A stretch of 64,000 bases of DNA from Thamnaconus septentrionalis. Lineage: Eukaryota > Chordata > Actinopteri > Tetraodontiformes > Monacanthidae. Below the pieces are notes generated by a model, which was given only the letters and a program-made list of their open reading frames with translations, searched no databases and was not told the origin of the DNA. The position numbers and the translations under genes are program-made. The DNA is taken from the NCBI GenBank assembly GCA_009823395.1, contig CM020507.1, forward strand, positions 11,088,001 to 11,152,000, written 5' to 3'. Below are positions 24,009 through 35,764 of the stretch, piece by piece (within the stretch, counting starts at the first letter, position 1; the number at the start of each line of letters is the position of its first letter).

Positions 24009-24278
24009 AGGTCCAGTGTATAAAATTTAGTAGCACCTACTGGTGAGAGAGCAAACTGCAAGAAAATTAATAACATACATTTCAGCACAAATTGCTATTT
24101 AGAAAAATTCAGACAAGTTGGTAGAGCCACCATTATATAAGTACTGTCGTTATTCTTAGTATAAACACTAAATCAACCTCAATATTTTTGACATTAGCAA
24201 ATTCCACAAAAAAAAACAGATGCACTTTTTGTTTTATTTCATGCAAAAAGCTGCCACTAAATGTTGCATCTTGGGCCA
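24009..24278. mobile_element. MITE-like DNA element with imperfect terminal inverted repeats
   Basis: The left end aggtccagtgtataaaattt, continuing agtagcacctactggtgag, matches a DNA-element end common in teleost genomes. The right end, ctgccactaaatgttgcatc then ttgggcc, is recognisable as its diverged inverted complement over about 28 bp. The roughly 270-bp length and AT-rich noncoding interior fit a decayed MITE. Superfamily is not certain and no clear target duplication remains. Confidence 0.55.
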
Positions 24279-26188
24279 CAAAGTGTTTTTGTTTAATTAA
24301 AACCAATATCATAAATTAATATGCAACAACTCATGCATGGAGAAACGCACCTGCAAACACAGATACTGTTTAGAAAACAGACTCCAGTATTTACAGTTCA
24401 TGCGCGATTAAGGCAAACACGAGCAGGATTGCATGTGCGAAACGTTCTGTGAAGTGTTTACGGAAGTTTGTCTCTCCTGGAAGGCCGACGACCGCGCTGC
24501 AGCCCCTTTCCAAGAGGAGGTGGTCCTTAACGTGTCACTGTTCCCATGGTAACTGCCCAGGACATTCTTTTCTTCTTCTTCTTTTTTTAAATGGGAGTGA
24601 AATTGAACACACTTTGAGCTTTACTTAGACACCAGGTTTATGTCCCTCACTAATGAAGAAAAATGGGGCCTAAAGGAGCCAATTTGACCACAATCCCGGG
24701 TCCAAATGGCAGGTCGGTGGCGACGCAGCCGTCAATGCTCTGCATTTCAGCTACGGCCGTATTGGATTGTTCTGTTCAGCAGTGTATGGAGGCAACCGCA
24801 AGCCTCCTCTTCTTATCGACACGTAGCTAAGGCTAAAGAGCCGGCAACAGCTGAAAGACTGAAAACCAAAGACACAAAGGAAGAACGCTGGTTTCCACAG
24901 CCTACAAGGCTTGTTTGTGTTGTTGTTGTTATTTTGTTCTTTTTTTTCTTTTCTTTTTTAGAAGTCATTGATCTTCTAGGTACATCTTTCATGATAATCC
25001 TCTATAAGTAAACTACTCTACTAAAACTACTAAATATAATAAGGCAAAGAAAACTTGTGAAAACATTTTTTTCATTAAAAACTGAAGACAGAGCTTCATT
25101 TCAATGTAAAATAGAAAGAAAAACAGGAGAAGGACAACGTGCCAAATCTGTGTTGTATTGTTAAGCCATTGAGGTATTTCTGTTTAGCTTCCTGTCGATG
25201 AGCAACAAAAGCAATGACAGAAAAGGCTGCACCATCCACACCCATTAAATTGATCATTATTTATTATGAATTGATCATATATTCACATGATCAGCCTTCT
25301 GTTAATTTTATCAATTTCAATTTTTTAATATAAAGTATAAAATATATTTCACAGCTCTCAATGTTTAGAGTTTGACTCAAGTCAGGACAAAAAACAATTT
25401 TTATGTTTGCATTGCAGGAAAACAAGGTATTTTTTTTTAATAGCCACTTTCTTAAGTAGATTATTTTTACAACTCGACATCCTGCAATAAAAGTCAGAGC
25501 CGAGCTTAAAAGATCAGATTGGTCACTTAAGCCAAGATCACGCTACAGATGACAAATCTTTATACGAAGGAGGGGAAGCTGTAAAACTTAAATCAATTAC
25601 TGCAGCAACTCACCCTGCTTTCGTTTTTTATTCCAGCCCATTATGAATAAAGCATGATTCAAGAAGCACATTCAGCGCACGGCTCTTCACCGCAGGATCC
25701 TCCGTTCACCGTGGACTTCCACACCTCATTCCTGCAGCCCGTCAGGCGCCGCAGCGGGCCAGAAATGCCCGAGGTGGGCCTCGGGGCAAGGGCCGCCTCT
25801 GCCCTCACCTGCCTGTGGGCATACAGCCTGGGCCTGCCGGAGCCTCGCAGCCGGAGCTGGAGGAGCGGCGTGGAGGGACGGGCAACTACATAAGCACTGT
25901 AACCGGAGAACGAGCGCGCCACTATCCAGGGTGCTGCTTTATGCAGGCGGGTGACTTGAGCCCGGGGCGGTGAAATAAGAGGTCGTTACATGTTACCTGT
26001 CTGAGCCCAGCGAGCTCACCGGGCATCAGTGGAGCCGACTGGATGTGTGGTGACAGTGTGTCTGCCACCACACAGACACACTGACACGGTGAAAGACGCA
26101 GAGGCAGTTTTTTATTTCCTGCATGTATTAAAAGTAAGAAAGTGACCTTGAAAATAAAGGGTCAATGTCCAATTTCCAGTTTATTTGC

Positions 26189-26345
26189 GTTGACTTTATT
26201 CACGAAATTTCGGCCTTTTTTTTAACGTTGACTTCATTCACGAAATTTCGTCTTTTTTTACGTTGACTTTATTCACGAAATTTCATCTTTTTAACGTTGA
26301 CCTTTTTTCACAAAATTTTGACTTTATTCATGAAATTTCAACTTA
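26189..26345 (+). repeat. 35-38-bp minisatellite, about 4.5 units
   Basis: Units begin GTTGACTTTATTCACGAAAT and continue TTCG plus a T-rich spacer ending AAC. Two are near identical, the third has TTCATC, the fourth is diverged (ccttttttcacaaaatttt) and the fifth is partial (tttattcatgaaatttcaac). Unit length shrinks left to right from about 38 to 27 bp because of variable T-runs. It resembles the TTTATTC...GAAATTTCG tandem repeats common in fish genomes. Confidence 0.88.
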
Positions 26346-27322
26346 AAATTCAAAAATGAAAATTTAAATAAAAATCTCCTTGTAACATTTTTTTCTCTTC
26401 TTGTGGCCCTAATCCTCTTTCGTAGGTAAGTGTAACTGATTCAGTATAAAACATCCACTTGCTCCCAGGCGCAGTGTGTCAGTTCTAACTAGAGCCAAAC
26501 AAAAGTTGGATGAGTACTTAAAACATATTATTACAACTTATAATCTCTTAGTTTTTTTGCAATGTCGCCCAAAGAAAGCTTTTCAAAACATACAGTAACG
26601 CAAAGATTCTGAGGATATTTTAAAATATTTAGAAATACATGTAACGTAGCGTAAAAATATACGATTATTTACGTGCCATAAGAACAACAGTATCGCACAA
26701 GTGGTTTCAGTCAAACATCCACTCACTCCAACAACAGCTCTATGAATTCCAATTCGCCAATGTTCAAGGTCATAAGCAGCAATGATTTCATCCACAAAAA
26801 AAAAAACGCTGTACTCAATAATCTGTTCTCATCATATTTTTTCAGCAAGACCTCTGCAACAAGTGTTCCTACCCAGGATGCCAGGGGGCAGAGATTGCGA
26901 AATGAAAAATAAATGTAGAAGTGTTCAAGGGTTGCACACAGACTAATGCAAAGACACTGGTAACCACAGAACAGCTCAGCCCCATCATATGAAAGCACTG
27001 GCAGCCAGATTTGTGATGATCCTCGCTGCACAACGGACCACGCAACGTATAAGTAAGTCTACTTCGCCCACACGCACCACTACCCACACACGCACACACA
27101 CACACACTCAAACAAACAAACACCAAGTGAGTCACTGCGCCAAATGTATTTGCATGTGAGCTTTTGAACCGAGGAGGACGATGCTGAGTTTGAACTTGTG
27201 AGGCCCCGGAACGCTCGCATGCTGTTCGGAATGTTGGCTGGAATGAAATCAGCAGTGTGGTTACTCGGTTTCACAGGTACTTTGTGGTTGAAAAGAGGAA
27301 AGAAACGCAAATCATAGCCGGT

Positions 27323-27337
27323 CCACAGGGGGCAGCA
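27323..27337 (+). promoter_or_regulatory. CTCF-like motif
   Basis: CCACAGGGGGCAGCA, a strong match to the CTCF core, in the same orientation as the motif at 21414-21429. Confidence 0.35.
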
Positions 27338-28620
27338 CTCTGTGTAACCACAGTCTTAAAACAATTTTGTGCCCGATGAGGTCAGACGGGAAAGAAACAA
27401 AACAACTTGAAAGAAGTGTTGGGTGGTTTTGCACGGCCGTGACATTTTAACTCAAGACAATTTGGAAAATTGCTGTCGCATATTAACCACTAAACAGCCG
27501 CCTCACTCAAATGCACGAGAAAGGCTCTGCCCATTGGTCAACCATTCCCCCTCAAACACCTCTTTAAAGTGTTATCACACTTGCTAATGTCTCCACTAAC
27601 AGAAACATAAAACGCACGAATAACTGTTATATTTTTTTATGACTCTAAGTCACAACAAAAGTAGTAAACACCAATTACTTGATTTTCAGTGCCGTTCTCT
27701 TCAGTATTTAGACATCAGCCGTGCCCCAAAATGGGAAAAAATTAAAGCAGATGTTGGTTTGTAACATTTCAACTAAAGAGACGTTTTAGAAATGAGAGGA
27801 TCGCTCACAGTGTAGCTTACGACTCACACGCAGAGTATTTAAAAATCCGACAGATGTTGTATCAAGACTAACTTGTAAAAAGAAACATCTACATTTCATG
27901 TCCCTTTCTATTGCCAGATGATATTTTTCATGCCTCTCACAGTGGAGCTGCTTTGCACAAATGGCTTTCCAAAAAATAAAGTCTACAAACATCCAGAAAA
28001 GCAAATACTTAGCCCTCCATTTTCTGCCTCCTGCTAAAACATTTTGGTGGAAGCTTTGGAAAAGGCACATAAAGACGGTGTTATCAGAGGGCACCATGCC
28101 TGGTTCCCTAGTATCCAGGTTCCGTTCACAAATAAAGTCTAAAGACGAAACACTGGGTGAGCCCCCCTGAATCAATGCTCTGTGTCTCTGCCTTAAATAC
28201 ACTGCAGCAGCTGTGTGTACAACACTATAAAAAAAAAGCTACCTTAGGAAGACACCTGGACAGCTGCCCTTTGTGTTCTCATGACTCAATTCTCGCAGGT
28301 CCTTTGTAAAAAAAAAAAAAAAAAATGAATCACTTCCTGCCTGTGGAAATATAACAGCACCAGTCAGTGTCCTTCCAGGAGAATTGAGGCAGCAGTTCGC
28401 GGCTGATTTAGTTACGACGAAAACAGAAGGCGACAGCATGCTTGTAATAAAAATAAATAAGTCATAAAAACGGGGTGTGCAGTTTGAGTCCAGCATAGCT
28501 GCAGTTACATCAGGGCAGCGAGTGGCACTTGAGGCTTTTCTCCACTCGGACGGACTTCGGCGAGAGAGTTTAGCCGAGCACCGTGAAGCGTCTCAGCTCC
28601 ACGCCGGGCACAAATCTACT

Positions 28621-28647
28621 CCTTTTCTTTTCTTTTCTTTTCTTTTC
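28621..28647. repeat. (TTTTC)n microsatellite
   Basis: Five TTTTC units. Confidence 0.9.
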
Positions 28648-28761
28648 GTCTAATAAAAGAAACTTTACTCTTATATACTTGAATGTTCTATGGGCTCTTT
28701 CCCATCGAGTGTGTGTGTGCGTGTGTGAGTAGTTGTTAGCGCCACCAAGTTTTTAAAAAAT

Positions 28762-29022
28762 ATATATCATGGGATATGAAGAAAATGTGCCTTTAATGTC
28801 AATTGAAAATGAACAAAAGCAAATTTACAACAAAATATGTCTGTGAAGCCTCAAGGTATTTAGCTTTACATTGAAATGACTGTGAAAACACTGAACAATG
28901 GATGAAATACAGCTATTTTATGACTTACTTACCATTAATAGAATTTCTTCAAGTTGGGCAGGCCGGATTAAAAAGCTTAACGGGCAGCATATGGCCCCCG
29001 GGCCGCAGCTTGCCCATGCCTG
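28762..29022 (-). mobile_element. hAT-like nonautonomous element, copy 2 (truncated, inverted)
   Basis: Read on the minus strand it begins CAGGCATGGGCAAGCTGCGG and continues ttaagctttttaatccggcc, then gtcataaaatagctgtattt and gcttttgttcattttcaatt, all shared with copy 1 at 17728-18038. The end bearing the second terminal repeat is missing: similarity stops near 28762, after the part equivalent to about 17960. The outside flank at the intact end is gtctatgt, again of the nTCTA type. No coding capacity. Confidence 0.85.
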
Positions 29023-31789
29023 GTCTATGTAATGTTTACTGTGCATTCTTAGCAAACACATCAATCAGGGCCATCAAACCTTCACGAGCCCATTATGACG
29101 TATAACAACAGAGACCATCCATCTGTCTCTGTGGCTCGTCTGCGCGTGCAAAGGACACACACGGGGGCGAATGCATAGAAGAAGAAGAAAAGAACCCTTC
29201 CATCAGCCGCCTCCACTTGTGGAAGGACTCTGATGATAAAAGAAAGCAGGGCGGAGGACAAAAGAGCGACACATTTACAGGCCGCGTCGGAGGGACACGT
29301 TAAAATGTGATATTACGAGATGGCCTGCTGCCGAGTCCGAGCTTTGCGAGGGTCGACGCAAAGGTGTGCCATCGGAGGCAATCTGCGTGATGCGGCAGCG
29401 ACAGCAGGAAGTGAGGCACCCGCCAGTCCTTGACACTTCAGCAACGCACTCAGAGACACGCACGCAGACACGCTGCGGTAAAACCGAAGACCTGCATTGT
29501 GACGCGAAATGGATCAATGGTACGACCAAGCCCGACCAGTGCTAATGACACTGGTCACTCAGATGTGTTCAGCAGACCTGGATGCTGCTGGATGGGGAAA
29601 TAGCAGCGGGGAAGTTAGTCTCGAGAGACACGGAGAGAGAAAGAAACACAAAAGTTTGTTGAACTTTTTTTTTTTCACTTTTTGATTTACTCTGAAGAAC
29701 ATTTCAATTTTAAATGAGCATCCGTCGAATTGATTTACGACTCATCTGATCAAAAAAATTAATGTTCTGAGTTATGAAACGTCTCGATTGTTAGCTTTTT
29801 GTCTCACCTGATTGTTAAGAATCCAATTTAGAGACATAACGTGCTATCGACCATAAAACTGAAATTAAAAGAGAAAAAAGTGTCAGCTGTGTGAATTTAA
29901 AGGGGTGCTTCACAGCTAGACATATTAAAACTGGGATATAGACATAAGAACGTGCATTTATATTAAATGAACAATCTCTGGCTGGAGAAAAAAAAGTCTG
30001 AAACAGCCTCTATGCCTACACATGAAGGAAAACTGTAACTGTTGCTGCCCTCTGAAGCCCCGCCCACTGCACTGGTGGTGGATCAGGGACCTGGCTAGGA
30101 CTTAAACAACAACCATCCTTCAAGGTTTTAATCAGACAAAAATTTGAAACAATTTAAAAAAAATCAAATGTTCTGGCTGAAGTCTCCAGTTCACTTTCAC
30201 AATCCAGAAATACATCAAAGGAGATGAAGATCTTGTTAATAAAAAAGACTTCTGAAGCATTTGAGCAGACAGGCCAAATTGTCCTCTAATGACGTCGAAT
30301 GGGTCATCTGATATCTTTGACTGTGATTTTCCTCAATAAAAAAAATTAGGAGAGGCCTGGTTGGGGAAAGACTGGGAGACAGGAAACCTCACTCACTAGC
30401 AAAATAAAAGCGATATTTCTAAAAGTTTGACAAAGTATAATTGCGATTTGCAGGTGTTTCCATTGAATGGAAATATATATATTTCCATGACACTTTTGCG
30501 ATATACCCCTATATTGATACGTCTGAAAAACCACAAATTTTAGAGAAGAGAAAATTCAAGCTCACCTGTAAAGGTAACGTTGCATTTTAGACACATTCTG
30601 AAATTTCAGCCCAAAGCCCCCATGCCTCAACCTTTTAGTTAGCGTTGTATACAGAACAGGTATTCACATGACGCCAGTAAAATGGAAAATATGGATCTAA
30701 CAATTACAAATGGCTGCTGAGGTCAATGTTCAAAGCCAAAACTGTGCTTAACAATTGATTGGCTTTTATCCACTGAAGGGATACTTGAATTTCATTCAGC
30801 AGAAACTGCTTTGCATGACCTTGATCTGCGATCAGGTCCAGGCAGCAACATTGCTCATCAAAATGCGAAGAACCAGATTGAAACCGCCACACACACAAAC
30901 AAACAAACCCAACGAGGAGACCAGGCTGAGGATTAAAAGCAGGACATGGTTTCAGAGAGGGTCCGTTTGGCCTCTGCTGCCCTCTCGGCTTCCACCTGAG
31001 CAGCCGACTCGCCTGCGCATGTGATCTCCCTCCTCCCGCCCGACTCGCTCATGAATACCGTTCGCTTTTTCCACGAGAAGCCGAGGCATTGTGGGTATCG
31101 CCCTCGGGGGGGGGGGGGGACTGAGACGCAGGAATTGAACATTGAAGAGGGAATTGGAGCAGCCAGCTGGGGTCAGTCTCTCCCAGTGGTCACTGATTCA
31201 CAATCCCACAGTTGTCCGGCTGCATTACGGCCACGGCAGGAACACTGAGGGCCGGCTTGTCCAGGATGGGAAAATGATTTCATTTTGTCTGGGAAATTTG
31301 AAACGCTGCAAGCATTAATCCAATCAAAAAAGATGGTGTGGTGTTTTAAATATTCAATGTCTTGTACATATTCAGGATCAAATAAACGGTGAAGTTGTCG
31401 GCTTGTTACCACGCCGTTACCTTTATAATAACTGGGATGTACATGCAGCCATCAGACACTGAGAGAAATTTCTCAAACTTGTATTTTGTGCAACAAGCCT
31501 GCTGTTTTTTGTTTCTTTAAGTGTTTCCAATCCCATCGGTTTACATTGAAGCACCGCCTACAAAGCAGATGCTTTACATGTCCTACAACCTTCATTTCAC
31601 ACTCCGTTTCCTCCTTATTAGGGGCCCTTCAGGGCGCCGAAGCTCCTAATCAGCCTGGTCGGAGGACGCCACGGCGGCGGCAGCATCAGACCTTCTCCAG
31701 GTGCTGAGCTGATCACAGTTATGAGGAAAAAGAGAGGAGGGGAGGTGGAGAAAGGAAACCAGACAGAGAGGGCGAAGCGAGAGGCGCGC

Positions 31790-31950
31790 AGAGAAAACAT
31801 GAATTATCAATGTGTTGTGAGCAAATGGAAAATGATTATTTCATGGTGATTGTCTGATGTCTGATTCGGGATTGTATCGATGAATTATTAATCCTCGCGG
31901 CGGGATGAATATTTCATTAATGAAACAGAGACTGGTGGTCGTAGCGGCCC
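31790..31950. promoter_or_regulatory. Candidate conserved noncoding block with a palindromic homeodomain site
   Basis: Contains catgaattatcaatgtgttg, aaaatgattatttcatggtg, atcgatgaattattaatcct and TTTCATTAATGAAA (31912-31925), a perfect 14-bp palindrome built on two ATTA cores. The block is unique, repeat-free and CpG-containing in the middle. The cluster is one of the densest TAAT groupings in the window. Enhancer function is inferred. Confidence 0.36.
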
Positions 31951-32315
31951 CTCCGCCGGAAGGGACGCGGCACAAGGTCGCAGGTCACGCAAAGTCTGGA
32001 GGACGCAAGAGATGCGGAGATGTTAGGAGTATAATCTTAGAAAACAGCAATGAATTATTTGCATGACAAGATTTTAGGTCCAGTGACGACGATCCAAGCA
32101 GCTCCACCGAAAAAATATACTTCAGAATAATCTGAAGGGCAAAAATCACTTTTCATTTTGTCACATTAAATGTTCATAACCGAAAGGATTTGAGTTTATT
32201 TTTTTCCCGTCCAACCTAATAAGAGTGTTCCAGCAGTGTGGGTCTCGTCACCGCAATCTTTCACTGCTAATTACAGAAATCGCTGAGAGCAAAGAAAGAC
32301 TAAATTATGCTTCTG

Positions 32316-32326
<11 letters not shown>

Positions 32327-32367
<41 letters not shown>
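32327..32367. repeat. (CA)n microsatellite
   Basis: About 20 CA units. Confidence 0.95.
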
Positions 32368-32369
<2 letters not shown>

Positions 32370-32823
32370 AGTGACCACGTGTGGGAACCCGTCTCGCACC
32401 TCACTCATCCACTCAGAGAGAGAGAGGATGAAAACCAAGGACATGGAGCCTGTCAAGCAGACATGTGTCTCCAATAACGGAATTTCACTTTTTGAAAAGA
32501 ATGAGAGAATTTCATAGAAATTTGAAGCCTTTTTGCATTACTTCTGCTCGGGCTGCTGGAAATGTGGCGTCTCGACAGAGAAGATTGCCAGGTAACGCTC
32601 TGCGATACGGCAGGAGAGGAAAGAGCATCGGGGGAGGGTCGGGCTTTGTGAGGCAGAAAACTCACCGACGAGACAATCGCTCACTTTTGTCTTTATTGCC
32701 GGTAGAGTAAGTTGGAGTGTGCCTCTTGATTTTTTTTTTATTTATTTTTTTTTGGGGGGGGGGGGCAGGAAAAAAAGAAAGAAAGAAAAACACGAACAAC
32801 AACACAGGGGGGAAAAAACAACT

Positions 32824-32838
32824 AGAGAGAGAGAGAGG

Positions 32839-32893
<55 letters not shown>
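32824..32893. repeat. (GA)n microsatellite, slightly interrupted
   Basis: About 34 GA units, with GGGA and GAAA interruptions near the left edge. Confidence 0.95.
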
Positions 32894-32894
<1 letters not shown>

Positions 32895-34266
32895 AGACAA
32901 AGACAAACTAGCAGAGTTTCTTTGTCATGAAGGAAGGTGTGAGAGGAGGACCAAGACAGAACTGGGAGTCCACAGAGACGGAAGAGAAGATGAGCTGGGA
33001 TCAGCATCAGCTCCACTTTTGACCTCCTGAAAAAAAAAAAAAAGTTGCCAAAGCCGCCCTTGGATGTTCTGCGAGGTGCTCAGCAACAGGCGCACTGCAC
33101 CGTTCGTCTCCATTTGCGGTGATTGGCTGAGCTTGTTGGTGGCACGCAAAACCTCTTTCAATGCCCCCTTCATTACCAATCACTTCAGAAACACCAAAGC
33201 AATTCATGGAGATTTTTTTTCCCGAAGGCCATGAATCTTGATTCATCCGGAGCAGGACTTTGGATGCGGCGGTAGTGAAAAGAAAATAGGGGTCACCGGG
33301 TGAAAGCAGGAAGTGGAAGGATAAAAATAAAAGTCATAACTAACAGGAAATTTCATTCGGTGACCCTCAGATTTAATATCTATTAAAAAACGGCCTTGCG
33401 TGGGTCTGTACAGAATCAGCGTTGGCAGCGCTGCAGCAGGAATCACTCAGTCCGAGCAACATCTCGTCTGCGTTAGCCCGGTGTTTAAGGCAGCAATTCA
33501 TTAATAGATTCCCTGCTTCAGATTAGGGTTAGTAAAAAAAAAAAAATTACAGATTTGAGACAAACTCCCATCTTCAATTTAATAAATAAAATCAGATTAT
33601 GTGCAAATTATGTGAGGAGCTGCAGGATTGACACGTCGACTGGTTTTATGCCAACAACGGCAACAAAAAAATAAATGTATTTTCAAAAACAGGAACAATG
33701 CCAGAGTCGCTCAACAAAAGCTGAACAAATTGCAGTCGCCAGAATGAGGTAATTAAGGCAAGGAAGTCTTCACAGTGGCGCTGCTTAGCGTCGCCAAGTT
33801 GGTGAATTGAAAACTGCTGTGCGGGATGAGTACAAAAAAAAAATTTAAATGCATGGTAATTTCAGATTTTAGCAGGTTTTAGCAGATCTGTTTCTTCTGC
33901 TCCGGCACCAAGTTCACCTTGTGGAAAACATACGTAAAATGTAGGACACCACCGCTCTCCCTCCAGCTACAGGTGGCCCCGAAAAATACAATATAAATAT
34001 GTAGGAGCTTCGGGTGGGGACCGCGGCCGTTTGGAAAATGGTTCATGGATGAAACGGTGCTTAATGCCAAGGTCTTCCGACGACACAATACTGAAGGTGC
34101 GGCAGCTCATCCCTGGAACTTTTCGGGAAAACAGACAGGAGGACGGAGAGGACGAGCCGACAAGCCAAGGACGGCTGGGATGTGGCGAAAGCTGAAGCGG
34201 GAAGAGAAGGTCGGGGGAGACAAAACAAGAACCGGCAGGTGTAAACCAAACTGAAAAGGGGAGATA

Positions 34267-34269
<3 letters not shown>

Positions 34270-34340
<71 letters not shown>
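34270..34340. repeat. (GA)n microsatellite
   Basis: About 35 GA units in a larger purine-rich region. The antisense Ser/Leu-rich open frame of 245 codons (34107-34844) exists only because this and neighbouring repeats lack stops. Confidence 0.95.
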
Positions 34341-34342
<2 letters not shown>

Positions 34343-34535
34343 GGAGAAGCGAAAGAGGAGGGAAACAAGGAGAAATTACCATGTAGGAGTAATCAGCGGC
34401 TAAAAGCTTCCCCCCGCTGGCTCGGAGTGCTTTTGGGGAAAATGGCCGGATAGCAGGAATAAAGGGATGTGAAAAATTAGTGGAGCAACACCGGGGGCCG
34501 CTTGACAGCCAAGGCTGAGGGAGCGGAGCGACAGC

Positions 34536-34617
34536 GAAGGAGGAGGAGGAGGAGGAGGAGGAGGAGGAGGAGGAGAGGAAGGAAGAAGAGGAGGAGAGAG
34601 GGAGGGAGGGAGGGAGA
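34536..34617 (+). repeat. Pure purine tract, (GGA)n then (GGGA)n
   Basis: 82 consecutive purines made of GGA repeats, a mixed GAAG section and GGGA repeats. Mirror symmetry within the repeats allows triplex (H-DNA) formation. Confidence 0.9.
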
Positions 34618-34649
34618 CCGTGATTGAGACGGAGTGAATGGGCTAAAAG

Positions 34650-34679
34650 TGAGGGAGGGAGGGAGGGAGGGAGAAAAAA
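34650..34679 (+). repeat. (GGGA)n purine tract
   Basis: About six GGGA units ending in an A-run; a second purine tract 32 bp after the previous one. Confidence 0.9.
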
Positions 34680-35109
34680 TGAGCTGCAGGAACTCCAAAG
34701 GGGCTTTCTGTCCATTTCTGCATCATTCTGTCCTATTAGTACTACTCTTCCGGCTGTCCAAACACCGCTGAAGCTTAATAAAGCCTGAACACGGTAACTG
34801 GCATGCGCGCAGGCAGGCAGGCGCGCACACACACACACATACACACACAGAGGAAGGCTTGAGATGGCTGAAAGGCGGAGGTGGGTGGTGGTGGTGGTGG
34901 GAACGCACGCATTTCCACAGGGCTTTTAAAAATGACCTCCATACGCCGCGGCCTCACTCTGCTCAGAGCCTAGAAACTTTAATGGAGACCATTTGGGAGT
35001 TTTGGGTGATTTGGCAAGCTGCCTATTTGGCGCCAGCCCCTCCATTTTCTACCCATTTTGGAGGGGAATGGGCAAATAGAATGCGAAAAAGCTTTCTCTG
35101 GTCGCGTGC

Positions 35110-35137
35110 ATGTGTGTGTGTGTGTGTGTGTGTGTGT
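35110..35137. repeat. (TG)n microsatellite
   Basis: About 14 TG units. Confidence 0.9.
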
Positions 35138-35749
35138 TGCTCGGGAGGTTGGCGAGGTTGCGTCTGCGCCGTCTAGTGTCCGCGCAGATTCAAGCGTCAA
35201 GACGGGCGAACGGCCGCGAGTGCGTGCTGGCGAGCCGGACGCCCTGGTGTGGGTTGGTGGAGATATAACACGGCTTATTGACATATGAAAAAAGAGGCTG
35301 GTTCTGGAAGGGGCTCGGATCCTTCCCGAAGCGCGAGAGATCACAGTGTTTTACTGCGGTAAATATCAGGAGGGGAGATTTAACAAGTAAACTGCGGGGT
35401 GAAAAAACAAATTAAAACGTCCGGGCAGGGAAATGAAAGCAGGGATGGGCGGAGGCGATGACACGGCAGAGGCTCTGGATGGCTCCTCGTAACCTCTCTA
35501 ATTGCTGAGTTAACGCCGCGCGATCGGCCGCGGGGGACGTTATAGTTTAAGGTGTTAACACGGCGCCCCCCCCCCCCACGTGTTAAACTTTACTTCACTA
35601 CGCCTACGACTTCGAGCCCTCATTGTGAGGACGGGAGGGAAGCATGACGAAAATGTGGAAAGCGCCTGCATTGCGCACCCCAGCGTTGTCGTACACCCAT
35701 CGTTCTTGTTTCCCCACATGGTATCGGAGCAGGTATCAACGGGCTGGGC

Positions 35750-35764
35750 TGCAGGGGGCAGCTG
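35750..35764 (+). promoter_or_regulatory. CTCF-like motif
   Basis: TGCAGGGGGCAGCTG matches the CTCF core; plus orientation like the motifs at 21.4 and 27.3 kb. Confidence 0.3.

Larger units (their letters stand above)
24279..28761. other. FBXL17 upstream intron, third stretch
   Basis: AT-rich from 24900 to 25600, then a GC-rich patch at 25650-25960 (see findings), a minisatellite at 26189-26345, and unique sequence to 28600. An AC-rich stretch lies near 27070-27121 and a TTTTC array at 28621-28647. CTCF-like motif at 27323-27337. No gene recognised. Confidence 0.62.

Noticed and set aside
26105..26130. Possible missing FBXL17 segment (YMQE-like translation on the minus strand)
   Set aside because: The codon before the match is a stop and there is no acceptor or further LRR similarity.
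27786..28202. 138-codon minus-strand frame
   Set aside because: No recognisable domain, and no pair of good splice sites in the same frame; open length is compatible with chance.
34107..34844. 245-codon minus-strand open frame, the longest in the window
   Set aside because: It is mostly Ser/Leu/Pro from GA, GGA and GGGA repeats that lack stop codons; no domain, no splice logic.
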